Part shown: piece by piece, positions 1-6,916 of the stretch
Numbering within the stretch: the stretch's first letter is position 1
How the letters are laid out: every line of letters begins with the position of its first letter
NCBI GenBank assembly: GCA_035327305.1
Contig: DAOLDL010000057.1
Location: forward strand, 1-19,465
Source: CALMUP01 sp035327305
GTDB lineage: Bacteria > Verrucomicrobiota > Kiritimatiellia > CAIVKH01
Length of the DNA stretch: 19,465 bases
Direction of reading: 5' to 3'
Position numbers and translations under genes: made by a program
Notes under the pieces: model-generated
What the model was told of the DNA's origin: nothing
Databases searched by the model: none
The model's input: the letters and a program-made list of their open reading frames with translations, nothing else

Positions 1-64
1 TACACCTTTGCTGATATCCGATCTTGTCCGCGCAATCTGCGGTCAATCTTCTTCGATTTTAAAC

Positions 65-490
65 TTAAAAGAAGAACCCGAGTCCTGCGGATAGAAGCCA
101 ATCGTCGTCTCCGTCGCCGACGCGCCGGTAACCACCGATGTTAAAAATTAATTGGTAGATACTGATTTCTCCTTCGAGGCCGAGGAAGGTTTGATTGTCG
201 TCAACTTCCAGCGGCTCAATCCAGGTGCGGATGATGGCGGCTTTCAGGCCGTATCCGAAATCGCCGATTCCGGTTGAATCAAGTCCCAAAGCAATTTTTC
301 CGCCGCCGATACCGACTTCCGCTTGAATGACCGGGTGCAGGGCATCCTGGCCATGTCCGAATCGTAATCCCGCGGCGGCGCTGGCCACCAGCGGTGTGGA
401 AACGCGTAGAACAACAAATGGTTCTGCCGCCTGTGCGACTGTTATTCCGGACAACGCCATGCAAACAACAATTGTTTTTATAATCTTCAT
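65..490 (-). CDS. Small secreted / outer-membrane beta-barrel-like protein (hypothetical)
   Basis: The protein has 141 residues. The N-terminus is a clear Sec signal peptide: basic MKIIK, a hydrophobic stretch to about residue 18, then a likely cleavage site after AQA (residues 20-22). The mature part is rich in glycine and alternating hydrophobic/polar stretches and ends in three phenylalanines. A terminal aromatic residue after beta strands is the usual signature of outer-membrane beta-barrel proteins. At about 120 mature residues it would be a very small barrel, so a periplasmic beta-rich protein is also possible. I do not recognise a named family. The start is supported by the signal peptide. 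A GGGAG lies about 12 bases upstream, and a TATAAT-like box (complement of 547-552) about 60 bases upstream. The gene stands alone, divergent from the STAS operon. Confidence 0.6.
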   Translation of the reverse strand: MKIIKTIVVCMALSGITVAQAAEPFVVLRVSTPLVASAAAGLRFGHGQDALHPVIQAEVGIGGGKIALGLDSTGIGDFGYGLKAAIIRTWIEPLEVDDNQTFLGLEGEISIYQLIFNIGGYRRVGDGDDDWLLSAGLGFFF

Positions 491-546
491 TTCGATTCTT
501 GCTCCCGATAATGGGCAAATGTATCGGCTGTGATCCGATCTGTCGA

Positions 547-552
547 ATTATA
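547..552 (-). promoter_or_regulatory. Possible -10 box for the small secreted-protein gene
   Basis: The minus strand reads TATAAT here, an exact match to the sigma-70 -10 consensus, about 57 bases upstream of the start codon at 490. No good -35 hexamer sits at 16-18 bases; CTGTAA is the best candidate and matches only 3 of 6 positions. Tentative. Confidence 0.3.
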
Positions 553-664
553 CAAACATATCCGGGGTTTACAGAATTCGCTACGCTATTCATCCCGAAC
601 ACAACACCTGAAACCCGAAACCCTGGCGGCAATTCTTCGCCGCTCTGCGCACATGGTCTCGCGG

Positions 665-693
665 TTGACACTCCTTGCCCCGGGTGTTACGGT
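665..693 (+). promoter_or_regulatory. Candidate promoter for the partner-switch operon
   Basis: A perfect -35 hexamer TTGACA (665-670) is separated by 17 bases from TACGGT (688-693), which matches three of six consensus -10 positions. It would give a leader of about 140 bases before the STAS gene at 839. The -10 is weak, so this is only a candidate. Confidence 0.3.
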
Positions 694-838
694 TGTACAT
701 GTAATCCGGCTGTAATTTGGTTATGAACTTTCTGTGTGTAAAGGGCAAAGCGGGGAATCGCTTGAGCCACCGGGGCGATGCGTTGTGCCCGGTTGCCTTG
801 CCCACAATTCTATTCACATATCTCCCGGGGGCGGCAAG

Positions 839-1396
839 ATGAGCGCCGACCCGAAATCCGCCGCTGATCAAGCTTATGTGGCCGTCGCCGGTCGCGTGGC
901 GCTCGTCAAGGTGGAAGGTCGGGGCTCTTTCAAGATCAGCGCGTCACTCAAACAATTCGGCGACAGCGTCGTCAAAGATCGTTTACCACTTCTTCTTCTG
1001 GACATGTCTCTTTGCATTGGCATGGACAGCACGTTCATGGGGGTGTTGGCGGGTATTGCATCGAAGTTGAAAACGCAAGCCGGTCGGGTGGTTCTTGTAA
1101 ATTGCACTCCCCGGACACGGGGCCTTCTCGCCACATTGGGACTTGATCAATTGATCAGTGCTTATGAAGCGGGACAAACACCGGAAGATTACGAAAATAT
1201 ACTGCATGCGAAACGACCTTCCGATCAACTTGATGCGGCTTCCTGCCGGGATGAACAAACCATGCGGACGATGCTGGATGCCCACCAGAATCTGGTCGAC
1301 CTCGTGCCGGAAAATATGCCGCAATTCCGGGATGTACTGGTTTATCTTCGCGAAGAGCTGAACAAAAAAACGGGAGAAGAGCAGGGGGCGCGATGA
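839..1396 (+). CDS. STAS-domain protein, anti-sigma-factor-antagonist-like
   Basis: The protein has 185 residues from the ATG at 839, which follows a purine-rich GGGGGCGG; an open frame from 734 adds 35 non-family residues and is not preferred. Residues about 10-110 fit a STAS domain. The key segment reads CIGMDSTFMGVLAG, with Ser64 in the position of the serine phosphorylated in SpoIIAA/RsbV (MDSSG in those proteins). After the STAS fold comes a C-terminal extension of about 70 charged, probably helical residues not found in small RsbV proteins. It is the first gene of a four-gene partner-switch operon and overlaps the phosphatase gene by the four bases ATGA, which suggests translational coupling. 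Inference: it is either a second antagonist or the specific substrate of the phosphatase, giving the switch two inputs or two outputs. The family call is good; the role is less certain. Confidence 0.8.
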   Translation: MSADPKSAADQAYVAVAGRVALVKVEGRGSFKISASLKQFGDSVVKDRLPLLLLDMSLCIGMDSTFMGVLAGIASKLKTQAGRVVLVNCTPRTRGLLATLGLDQLISAYEAGQTPEDYENILHAKRPSDQLDAASCRDEQTMRTMLDAHQNLVDLVPENMPQFRDVLVYLREELNKKTGEEQGAR

Positions 1397-2856
1397 ATCC
1401 CGATGCCGGCGGCATCAGCAATTCGCTGATCTTTATTTCCGCACTTACCAATTTCCTTCTGGCCATCGGCGGCGCTTACATGTACTTCCGCTGGCAAAAA
1501 CAACGCAAGACATGTGAACAGCTTCTTCAGGAAAAGGAAGTCATCTTCGGATTCGTCCACGATGTTGGCGAAGTGTTTGCCGAGGCGGAGCATATCGAAC
1601 CCGATCTGTTGCTGAAGCGCGTGCTGTTTTACGCGTTGCGTACCACCCGGGCCGCCTCCGGGGTCATTTATCTGGTGGATGACCGTGGCGATACGCTGAC
1701 CGCCCGCGCGATTTCCGGTGTGTTTCCCCCGCTTGTCGTGGACGCCAACAGCGGCCTTGATGTCGCGGTCAGCAAATCCAAACACATTGAAAATCTGGTT
1801 CGCACCAGAATCATTCACAAAGGCGAAAGTTTAATCGGGACCGTTGCCGATCTCGGCACGCCGGTTCTTGTGCCGGACGCCGAATGTGATCCCCGGGTTC
1901 CCCGGCACGAAGCGGAATTCCTGCGTATTCGGTCGCTGGTGCTGGTGCCAATGCGTTTTCACCAACAGGTTACCGGGGTGCTTGCCGTCGTGAACCGGGT
2001 GGATGGAAAGTTCTTCGCGGAAACCGATATGAGTCTTTTGCAGGCGCTGGCCGACCAGGCGTCCGCCGCAGTTTATTACGCTGGATTGCGGGATTCATTG
2101 GATGAGAAAAAGCGGATTGATCACGACCTTTCGCTGGCCCGGCAAATTCAATATTCCTTGTTGCCGAGGGAACTGCCGAAAATCGAGGGCATCGAACTGG
2201 CCGCGTTTAATCAGCCGGCCAAGGAAATCGGCGGCGACTACTACGATGTGATTCCGCTTGATGACAAACACATCGGAATTGCCATTGCCGACGTTTCCGG
2301 GAAAAGCATCGGCGGCGCCATGTTGATGTCCATCTGCCGAAGCGTCCTGCGGGCAAAGGCTCCCGGCATATTGAGTCCGGCGGAACTCCTGCGCTCGATG
2401 AATCATGCCCTGGCCGGGGATATATCCGAGGACATGTTTATCACCATGCTTTACATGGTGTTTAATCTGGAAACCCGTCAGCTGGTGGTGGCGCGCGCCG
2501 GCCACGAAAAACCGCTTGTCGTCCGGGCGGATCGATCGACGGAAATCATCGAATCCAGCGGCACGGCGCTTGGTTTGTTGATGGATCAGGACATGTTCGA
2601 CTCGATCATTGGCGAGGCGGAAATTCATCTGAAGCCGGGAGATCTGGTGGTCGGTTTCACGGACGGCATTACCGAAGCCATGAATGCCGACAAAGAGGAA
2701 TGGGGGATGGATGCCTTCATCGATTCGTGCAGTCTGGCTGTATCGGAGGGATCCAACAGCCTGATCAATAAAATTCGTCAGAGGATACAACGATTTGTCG
2801 GGGACCACCCCCAATATGACGATATGACTTTACTTGCGCTTTATGTCACAAAATAG
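1393..2856 (+). CDS. Membrane-anchored GAF-PP2C (RsbU/SpoIIE-type) serine phosphatase
   Basis: The protein has 487 residues. A single hydrophobic segment at about 11-32 should anchor it in the membrane, followed by a short coiled linker. A GAF-like sensory domain spans roughly 70-230, and a SpoIIE/PP2C phosphatase domain runs from about 245 to the end. The linker contains the typical 'LARQIQYSLLP' stretch that precedes this phosphatase class. Metal-binding motifs are intact: GGDYYD (280-285), DVSGKS, AGHE, FTDGITEA and DDMT near the C-terminus. In this family the enzyme dephosphorylates the serine of an RsbV/SpoIIAA-type STAS protein, which then binds the anti-sigma kinase. Here both STAS genes flank it (4-base overlap upstream, 18-base gap downstream), so they are the obvious substrates. 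The GAF domain suggests a small-molecule or redox input; its ligand cannot be read from the sequence. Confidence 0.9.
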   Translation: MNPDAGGISNSLIFISALTNFLLAIGGAYMYFRWQKQRKTCEQLLQEKEVIFGFVHDVGEVFAEAEHIEPDLLLKRVLFYALRTTRAASGVIYLVDDRGDTLTARAISGVFPPLVVDANSGLDVAVSKSKHIENLVRTRIIHKGESLIGTVADLGTPVLVPDAECDPRVPRHEAEFLRIRSLVLVPMRFHQQVTGVLAVVNRVDGKFFAETDMSLLQALADQASAAVYYAGLRDSLDEKKRIDHDLSLARQIQYSLLPRELPKIEGIELAAFNQPAKEIGGDYYDVIPLDDKHIGIAIADVSGKSIGGAMLMSICRSVLRAKAPGILSPAELLRSMNHALAGDISEDMFITMLYMVFNLETRQLVVARAGHEKPLVVRADRSTEIIESSGTALGLLMDQDMFDSIIGEAEIHLKPGDLVVGFTDGITEAMNADKEEWGMDAFIDSCSLAVSEGSNSLINKIRQRIQRFVGDHPQYDDMTLLALYVTK

Positions 2857-2874
2857 TAAATAGATGGAACCATT

Positions 2875-3216
2875 ATGAGAGAGTGTCAAATCAAGCAGGA
2901 AGTGGTCGGAAGCGTTGATATACTTCGCCTGGATGGCGCGCTTGATGCCTATTCGTTTCCCCGGCTCGAACATGCTTTTAATCAATTGCGTGATAAACAG
3001 CGCAATCAAATTGTCCTTGATTGCTCAAATCTGGACTACATCAACAGCGCATCCCTCGGCGCCTTGATCGGGTTTGCCCGCAAAGTCCGCGAGCAGGGCG
3101 GCGATTTAAAGCTGGCCGCGTTGACCCCCAAGATTTACAGCATCGTTGAATTGCTTGGTTTTGATAAAATGTTGCAGATTTTTCCTGATGCCCAACTGGC
3201 GGTCAGCAAATTCTAG
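2875..3216 (+). CDS. STAS-domain anti-sigma factor antagonist (RsbV/SpoIIAA-like)
   Basis: The protein has 113 residues, the normal length for RsbV/SpoIIAA. The sequence follows the STAS fold: beta strands at VVGSVDILRLDG and NQIVLDCSNLDYI, then the INSASLGALIGFA helix. Ser58 in 'YINSASLG' aligns with the phosphorylated Ser58 of SpoIIAA, with the usual preceding Asp replaced by Asn57. When dephosphorylated, such proteins bind the HATPase anti-sigma factor and free its target. It lies 18 bases after the phosphatase and 17 bases before the kinase, the arrangement expected for a complete partner switch. ATGGAA upstream offers a modest ribosome-binding site. The family is confident; the target is unknown. 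Confidence 0.88.
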   Translation: MRECQIKQEVVGSVDILRLDGALDAYSFPRLEHAFNQLRDKQRNQIVLDCSNLDYINSASLGALIGFARKVREQGGDLKLAALTPKIYSIVELLGFDKMLQIFPDAQLAVSKF

Positions 3217-3233
3217 ACCAATAAGACACGATC

Positions 3234-3710
3234 ATGAGCGAAATGGATGAAGAAAAAAATAACGACATGGCCATTGAAGGCTTTGTCACGTTGCATCTTC
3301 CCTGCCGGTACAGTTACTTGCGCATGATCCGGCAGTCGGTGATTGACATGAGCGCCCGCGCCGGGATGTCTGAATTCAAGGCCGCCCAATTGGAGATGGC
3401 GGTGGATGAAGCGTGCGCAAATGTGATTGAGCATAGTTACGGCGGGGAAAGCGCCAGTATCAACAATCCCAATCATCCCGGCCTTCGTATCAACCTGATG
3501 CAGTGCCGCGACCGGATCGTCATTGAGGTTTTCGACCGGGGCAAAGGATTTGACTTTGAGCAACAGGGCGTGATCGAACCGGACGAGTACCTCGAAGATG
3601 AACGCCAGCGCGGACTCGGTATGTTTATCATCCAGAAATTCGTGGATGAGGTGTTTTACGAACGGGGTACCAGCTCCGGCAATTGCCTCCGCCTCACGAA
3701 ACTGTTGTAA
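3234..3710 (+). CDS. Anti-sigma regulatory factor, HATPase serine kinase (RsbW/SpoIIAB-like)
   Basis: The protein has 158 residues, typical for RsbW/SpoIIAB. The GHKL ATPase boxes are present: the N box has Glu59 and Asn63 in AVDEACANVIEHS, the G1 box is DRGKG, and the G2 box is RGLGMFII near the C-terminus. The ATP-binding residues are intact, so it should be an active kinase that phosphorylates STAS proteins. In the family, the unphosphorylated STAS partner traps this kinase and releases a sigma factor or another effector. No sigma factor is encoded in the window, so the downstream target is unlinked or is a non-sigma protein. There are two near Met codons (3234 and 3243); the first is used here, but neither has a strong Shine-Dalgarno. 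It is the last gene of the four-gene operon, and an 89-base gap separates it from grpE. Confidence 0.88.
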   Translation: MSEMDEEKNNDMAIEGFVTLHLPCRYSYLRMIRQSVIDMSARAGMSEFKAAQLEMAVDEACANVIEHSYGGESASINNPNHPGLRINLMQCRDRIVIEVFDRGKGFDFEQQGVIEPDEYLEDERQRGLGMFIIQKFVDEVFYERGTSSGNCLRLTKLL

Positions 3711-3712
3711 TT

Positions 3713-3730
3713 CCAACGCTTCCGCGTTAT
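3713..3730 (+). terminator. Weak stem-loop after the partner-switch operon
   Basis: AACGC-TTCC-GCGTT followed by ATTTT lies directly after the stop codon of the anti-sigma kinase. The stem is only 5 bp and the T-run is short and interrupted, so it would be a poor rho-independent terminator; some read-through into grpE-dnaJ is conceivable. Confidence 0.25.
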
Positions 3731-3799
3731 TTTCCCGCGTTTGCCTCCCCTGGGGCCTGCCGTGCCGACGGGGCGTTAATAATTTAAGGATTTGTGATC

Positions 3800-4375
3800 A
3801 TGAACGATAAAGAAAAACCGGATATTGAAAGCGCGGATGAAACCGTGGCGGATATACCCAATCCCGCCGGGCAAAATGCCGATGAACCCAGGGCGGCGGA
3901 AGCGCCGTCGCCTTCGGAAACGGACCTGTTGAAGGAAAGACTGCTTCGCCTGCAGGCCGATTTTGATAATTTTCGCAAACGCTCGGTTCGCGAACGCGCG
4001 GAATGGCAGTCTTTTGCCACTGAAGATTTGATTCAGGACCTGCTTCCCGTGGTGGATCATTATGAACTTGGACTCGCCACCGCGCAAAAAAATCAAACAC
4101 CACCCGCCGTGTTGGACGGGCTGAAACTCGTGTATGATCAATTACTCGGTGTATTGAAAAAACGCGGGGTGACGCCGATTGCCGCGACACCCGGAACCGT
4201 TTTTGATCCCCATCGTCATGAAGCCATCTCCCACATTGCCTCCGAAGAGCACCCCGCCGATGTCATCATCGCGGAAACCCGCCGTGGTTATATGTTGGGT
4301 GAAAAGTTGATGCGTCCGCTTCAAGTTGTGGTGTCGAGCGGTCCGGCTGGAAATGGCGAAGGGAGCGGTGGTTGA
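3800..4375 (+). CDS. grpE: GrpE, nucleotide-exchange factor of DnaK
   Basis: The protein has 191 residues. The acidic, low-complexity N-terminus (to about residue 45) is followed by the GrpE coiled-coil segment LLRLQADFDNFRKRS and the C-terminal beta domain, which ends with the diagnostic GYMLGEKLMRPLQVVVS. GrpE releases ADP from DnaK so that substrate can cycle. The ATG at 3800 is chosen because AAGGA (3786-3790) lies 9 bases upstream; an in-frame GTG at 3794 is too close to that site. Three bases separate it from dnaJ, so the two are co-transcribed. Neither dnaK nor hrcA lies in the window, and no CIRCE element is visible upstream. Confidence 0.93.
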   Translation: MNDKEKPDIESADETVADIPNPAGQNADEPRAAEAPSPSETDLLKERLLRLQADFDNFRKRSVRERAEWQSFATEDLIQDLLPVVDHYELGLATAQKNQTPPAVLDGLKLVYDQLLGVLKKRGVTPIAATPGTVFDPHRHEAISHIASEEHPADVIIAETRRGYMLGEKLMRPLQVVVSSGPAGNGEGSGG

Positions 4376-4378
4376 TCC

Positions 4379-5563
4379 ATGGCTCCCGGCAATAAGGATT
4401 TTTACGCAACGTTGGGCGTGGATCGTGGCGCGAGCCAGGACGATATCAAGAAGGCCTACCGCAAGCTTGCCGTTCAATACCACCCCGACAAGAATCCCGG
4501 CAACAAGGAAGCCGAGGAAAAATTCAAGGTTATCACCGAAGCTTATGAAATTCTAAGCGATCCCGACAAACGCCAGCGGTACGACCAGTTTGGATCAGCG
4601 GCATTCGGTCCGGGGGGCGGTGGCGGTTTTGGCGGTGGCGGTTTCGGAGGCGGAATCGATCTCGAGGAAGCTTTGCGCACTTTCATGGGCGCGATGGGTG
4701 GCGGCGGAAGTATATTCGATGACTTTTTCGGCGGTGGACGCCGCGGCTCACGCGATACCGCCATGCGCGGATCTGATTTGCGGTATGACCTTGAAATCGA
4801 ATTCGAGGAGGCGGTTTTCGGTTCCCAGCATGAAATGACGCTTTCGTTGCTCGACGAATGCACGACCTGCCATGGAACCGGTCAGGAAACCGGAAGCAAA
4901 CGCGAAACGTGCCGTCGTTGTCAGGGTGCGGGCAATGTGATCATGAGCAGTGGTTTTTTCCAAGTGCGTCAGACTTGCCCGTCATGCAATGGCACCGGTG
5001 AAATTATCAGCAATCCATGCCGGGAATGCCGTGGCGAAGGCCGCGTCAAAACGCGCAAAACCATCACGTTGCGAATTCCCGCCGGTGTGGAAACCGGCTC
5101 GCGATTGCGCCTGGCCGGAAAAGGCGAAGGCGGAACCCGTGGCGGACCGCCCGGCGATCTCTATGTTGTCGTGCATGTCAAAAATCATCCATTCTTCCAG
5201 CGGCATGGCGATGACATCATCGTCGAGATGCCGATTTCGTTTGATGTAGCCACGTTGGGTGGAAGCATTGAAGTTCCCACGGTTCAGGGTTATGCCGACT
5301 TGAAAATACCATCCGGTACCGCTAGTGGAACCGTGTTGAGAATGAAAGGCAAAGGCATTGCCGGGGTCGGTGGCGGACGTTTGGGCGACCAGCACGTACG
5401 CGTTGTTGTCGAGGTTCCCGACCGACTGGAGCGTAAACAGCGAAAAGCCCTTGAGGCATTTGCCGAGTTGTGCACCGAGGATAACTATCCCAAAATCAAA
5501 CAGATCCGACGCACCGCCGAGAATTTTTATCAGAAACGGGACCAACGGGCGGGGTCGGTATAA
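4379..5563 (+). CDS. dnaJ: Chaperone DnaJ (type I J-protein)
   Basis: This 394-residue protein is a full-length class I DnaJ. The J domain covers residues 1-70 with the HPD motif at 35-37. A Gly/Phe-rich linker (about 75-125) has long glycine runs. The zinc-finger region (161-221) contains four CxxCxGxG-type repeats: CTTCHGTG, CRRCQGAG, CPSCNGTG and CRECRGEG. The two C-terminal substrate-binding domains follow, including the LRLAGKGEGG segment. It delivers unfolded polypeptides to DnaK and stimulates DnaK ATP hydrolysis. It lies three bases after grpE and ends one base before the first of two tandem palindromes. Confidence 0.96.
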   Translation: MAPGNKDFYATLGVDRGASQDDIKKAYRKLAVQYHPDKNPGNKEAEEKFKVITEAYEILSDPDKRQRYDQFGSAAFGPGGGGGFGGGGFGGGIDLEEALRTFMGAMGGGGSIFDDFFGGGRRGSRDTAMRGSDLRYDLEIEFEEAVFGSQHEMTLSLLDECTTCHGTGQETGSKRETCRRCQGAGNVIMSSGFFQVRQTCPSCNGTGEIISNPCRECRGEGRVKTRKTITLRIPAGVETGSRLRLAGKGEGGTRGGPPGDLYVVVHVKNHPFFQRHGDDIIVEMPISFDVATLGGSIEVPTVQGYADLKIPSGTASGTVLRMKGKGIAGVGGGRLGDQHVRVVVEVPDRLERKQRKALEAFAELCTEDNYPKIKQIRRTAENFYQKRDQRAGSV

Positions 5564-5582
5564 TTTTCCAATAACTGGAAAA
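5564..5582. repeat. Palindrome 1 of a tandem pair, TTTTCCA-ATAAC-TGGAAAA
   Basis: A perfect 7-bp inverted repeat with a 5-base spacer starts immediately after the TAA stop of dnaJ. Its half-site TTTCCA/TGGAAA is shared with the second palindrome, whose centre is 32 bases away (about three helical turns). It resembles an operator for a dimeric DNA-binding protein, or a dispersed intergenic palindrome. It lacks the T-run expected of a terminator. Confidence 0.6.
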
Positions 5583-5596
5583 TATCCGCGCGTAAA

Positions 5597-5613
5597 TTTC
5601 CAACGATTGGAAA
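5597..5613. repeat. Palindrome 2 of a tandem pair, TTTCCAA-CGA-TTGGAAA
   Basis: This is a perfect 7-bp inverted repeat with a 3-base spacer. It ends directly against the ATG at 5614, so if that start is used its GGAAA would also be the nearest purine-rich sequence. The core is the same as palindrome 1. I recall similar TTTCCAAT..ATTGGAAA elements being common between genes in Kiritimatiellales-type genomes, but I cannot verify that here. Confidence 0.6.
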
Positions 5614-6816
5614 ATGAATACTTCTTCGTCATCCATCTGGCGGCACGATCAGAAAAACGTGATGATCATCACAACCGCAAAGGGCATGACTTCCATCCTT
5701 TCCGGAGAACTCGATGCCTTGGGGGTGACGGTTGCCGGCGCGACGGAAACCGGGGTATCCATCCGCGGCAACATGCACGATGCCTTGCGACTGAATCTTT
5801 ATCTTCGGACCGCGCATCGTGTGCTGTGGCGATTAGGCGAAGGCATCGCCCGTCATCCCGATGAATTATTGAAAAGCCTGTGTCGGCTTCCCTGGGAAAA
5901 TTGGATTCCCGTAGATGGTTATGTTTGCGTCACGGCTTCCGGTCGCAGTTCCGGCGGTGATGATCCTCGATTTGTCGCGCTCAAGACGAAGGATGCGATC
6001 ATGGACCGCATGAACGGAATTCACGGGAAGCGTCCGGATTCCGGCCCCGAGCGCAATCGAACCGTGATTCATATTCACTGGGAGTCGCGGCACTTTACCA
6101 TTTATCTCGACACGTCCGGCGAGTCGCTTTCGCATCGAGGTTACCGGCATCAGCCGCACAAGGCGCCCATGCGGGAAACTCTGGCCGCGGCATGCCTGCT
6201 GGCGACCGGATGGAAGCCGGGAACTGCAATGGTTAATCCGATGTGCGGCTCCGGCACGCTGGCCATTGAAGCCGCCCTGATGGCTTCCCGCACACCGCCG
6301 GGATTTTTACGCAATAATTTTGGTTTTATGCATGCGTTGGGTTATGAGGAAAAGTGGTGGAAAGACCTTCGCACCGAGGCCGGTGGTGATCGGTTGATTC
6401 GACCACACAGTGTGACCATCATGGCCACCGATCACGACGAACGGGCGATTGCCGCGGCCAGGTCCAACGCGGAACGCGCAGGCATGTCGAACTGGATTTC
6501 GTTTTCAGTGTGCGATTATTCCGCGACGAAACTTCCACCCGCGCCGGGCTTGCTCATTTTCAATCCGGAGTACGGGGAGCGTTTGGGTCAGAATGACGAT
6601 CTCGCCGTGATGTACAAGGGGATCGGTGATTATATGAAACTGAAGGCGCAGGGTTACACCGGCGCGGTATTTACCGGAAACGTGGAAATGATCAAGCCGA
6701 TCGGTCTCAAGCCCCGCCTTCGCGTGCCATTGTTTAATGGACCAATCGAGTGCCGCCTGCTGGTGTTCGATCTTTATGCCGGAACGTTGCGTGACCGCCG
6801 GTTGCGTAAAGAATAA
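5614..6816 (+). CDS. THUMP-domain class I SAM-dependent RNA methyltransferase (RlmL-N/YpsC-like)
   Basis: The protein has 400 residues. The N-terminal half contains a ferredoxin-like/THUMP region of the type that precedes 23S rRNA guanine-N2 methyltransferases (E. coli RlmL N-terminal half, B. subtilis YpsC). The C-terminal Rossmann-type domain has NPMCGSGTLAIEAALMA as SAM motif I and ATDHDERAI as the acidic loop. The catalytic motif IV reads NPEYGERLG where the family usually has NPPYGERLG. Predicted role: methylation of a guanine in rRNA. The start is uncertain: family members begin near 'MIITTAKGM', which matches an ATG at 5662 (GTG at 5659), so the first 16 residues from 5614 may be untranslated. 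Neither start has a strong ribosome-binding site. The gene follows dnaJ by 50 bases that contain two palindromes. Confidence 0.85.
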   Translation: MNTSSSSIWRHDQKNVMIITTAKGMTSILSGELDALGVTVAGATETGVSIRGNMHDALRLNLYLRTAHRVLWRLGEGIARHPDELLKSLCRLPWENWIPVDGYVCVTASGRSSGGDDPRFVALKTKDAIMDRMNGIHGKRPDSGPERNRTVIHIHWESRHFTIYLDTSGESLSHRGYRHQPHKAPMRETLAAACLLATGWKPGTAMVNPMCGSGTLAIEAALMASRTPPGFLRNNFGFMHALGYEEKWWKDLRTEAGGDRLIRPHSVTIMATDHDERAIAAARSNAERAGMSNWISFSVCDYSATKLPPAPGLLIFNPEYGERLGQNDDLAVMYKGIGDYMKLKAQGYTGAVFTGNVEMIKPIGLKPRLRVPLFNGPIECRLLVFDLYAGTLRDRRLRKE

Positions 6817-6898
6817 AGCACGGAATTTCCTGTTGCCAACCCAATGTCGCGGGCTTGCAGTAGCTCGCCTCTCCACCATAGTTGGGGCGACGCCGGAT

Positions 6899-6916
6899 AT
6901 CGCTAATAATAGCGAT
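6899..6916. repeat. Stem-loop overlapping the stop codon of the DUF3999-like gene
   Basis: ATCGCTA-ATAA-TAGCGAT is a perfect 7-bp inverted repeat with a 4-base loop. It is flanked on both sides by GCCGGAT (6892-6898 and 6917-6923). The last codons and the TAG stop of the minus-strand gene lie within it. It sits between two convergent genes and may act as a bidirectional 3'-end structure, but there is no T-run on either side. Confidence 0.4.

Larger units (their letters stand above)
491..838. other. Intergenic region between divergent genes
   Basis: This 348-base divergent intergenic region lies between the small secreted-protein gene and the STAS operon. No convincing coding sequence is visible. 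It holds the TATAAT box on the minus strand and, on the plus strand, a perfect TTGACA at 665-670 followed 17 bases later by TACGGT (688-693), a weak candidate promoter for the operon. The frame of the STAS gene is open upstream from 734, but those codons look non-coding and lack homology to STAS proteins. Confidence 0.4.

Noticed and set aside
327..726. Short open frames on the plus strand between 327 and 726
   Set aside because: They overlap the signal-peptide gene antisense or lie in the divergent intergenic region, show no family motifs, and have odd composition.
734..838. N-terminal extension of the first STAS protein
   Set aside because: No homology and no ribosome-binding site; ATG 839 has a purine-rich leader and starts shortly before the STAS fold.
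3711..3799. CIRCE element or sigma-32 promoter upstream of grpE
   Set aside because: I searched by eye for TTAGCACTC-N9-GAGTGCTAA and a heat-shock -35/-10 and found no convincing match.
5564..5613. Reading the tandem palindromes as a rho-independent terminator for dnaJ
   Set aside because: The stems are AT-rich and short, no T-run follows, and the two units share a half-site like operators or dispersed repeats.
5358..5864. 168-residue open frame across the dnaJ/methyltransferase junction
   Set aside because: It overlaps both genes in a different frame, reads through the palindromes and is rich in Arg/His of the kind seen in shadow frames of GC-rich genes.
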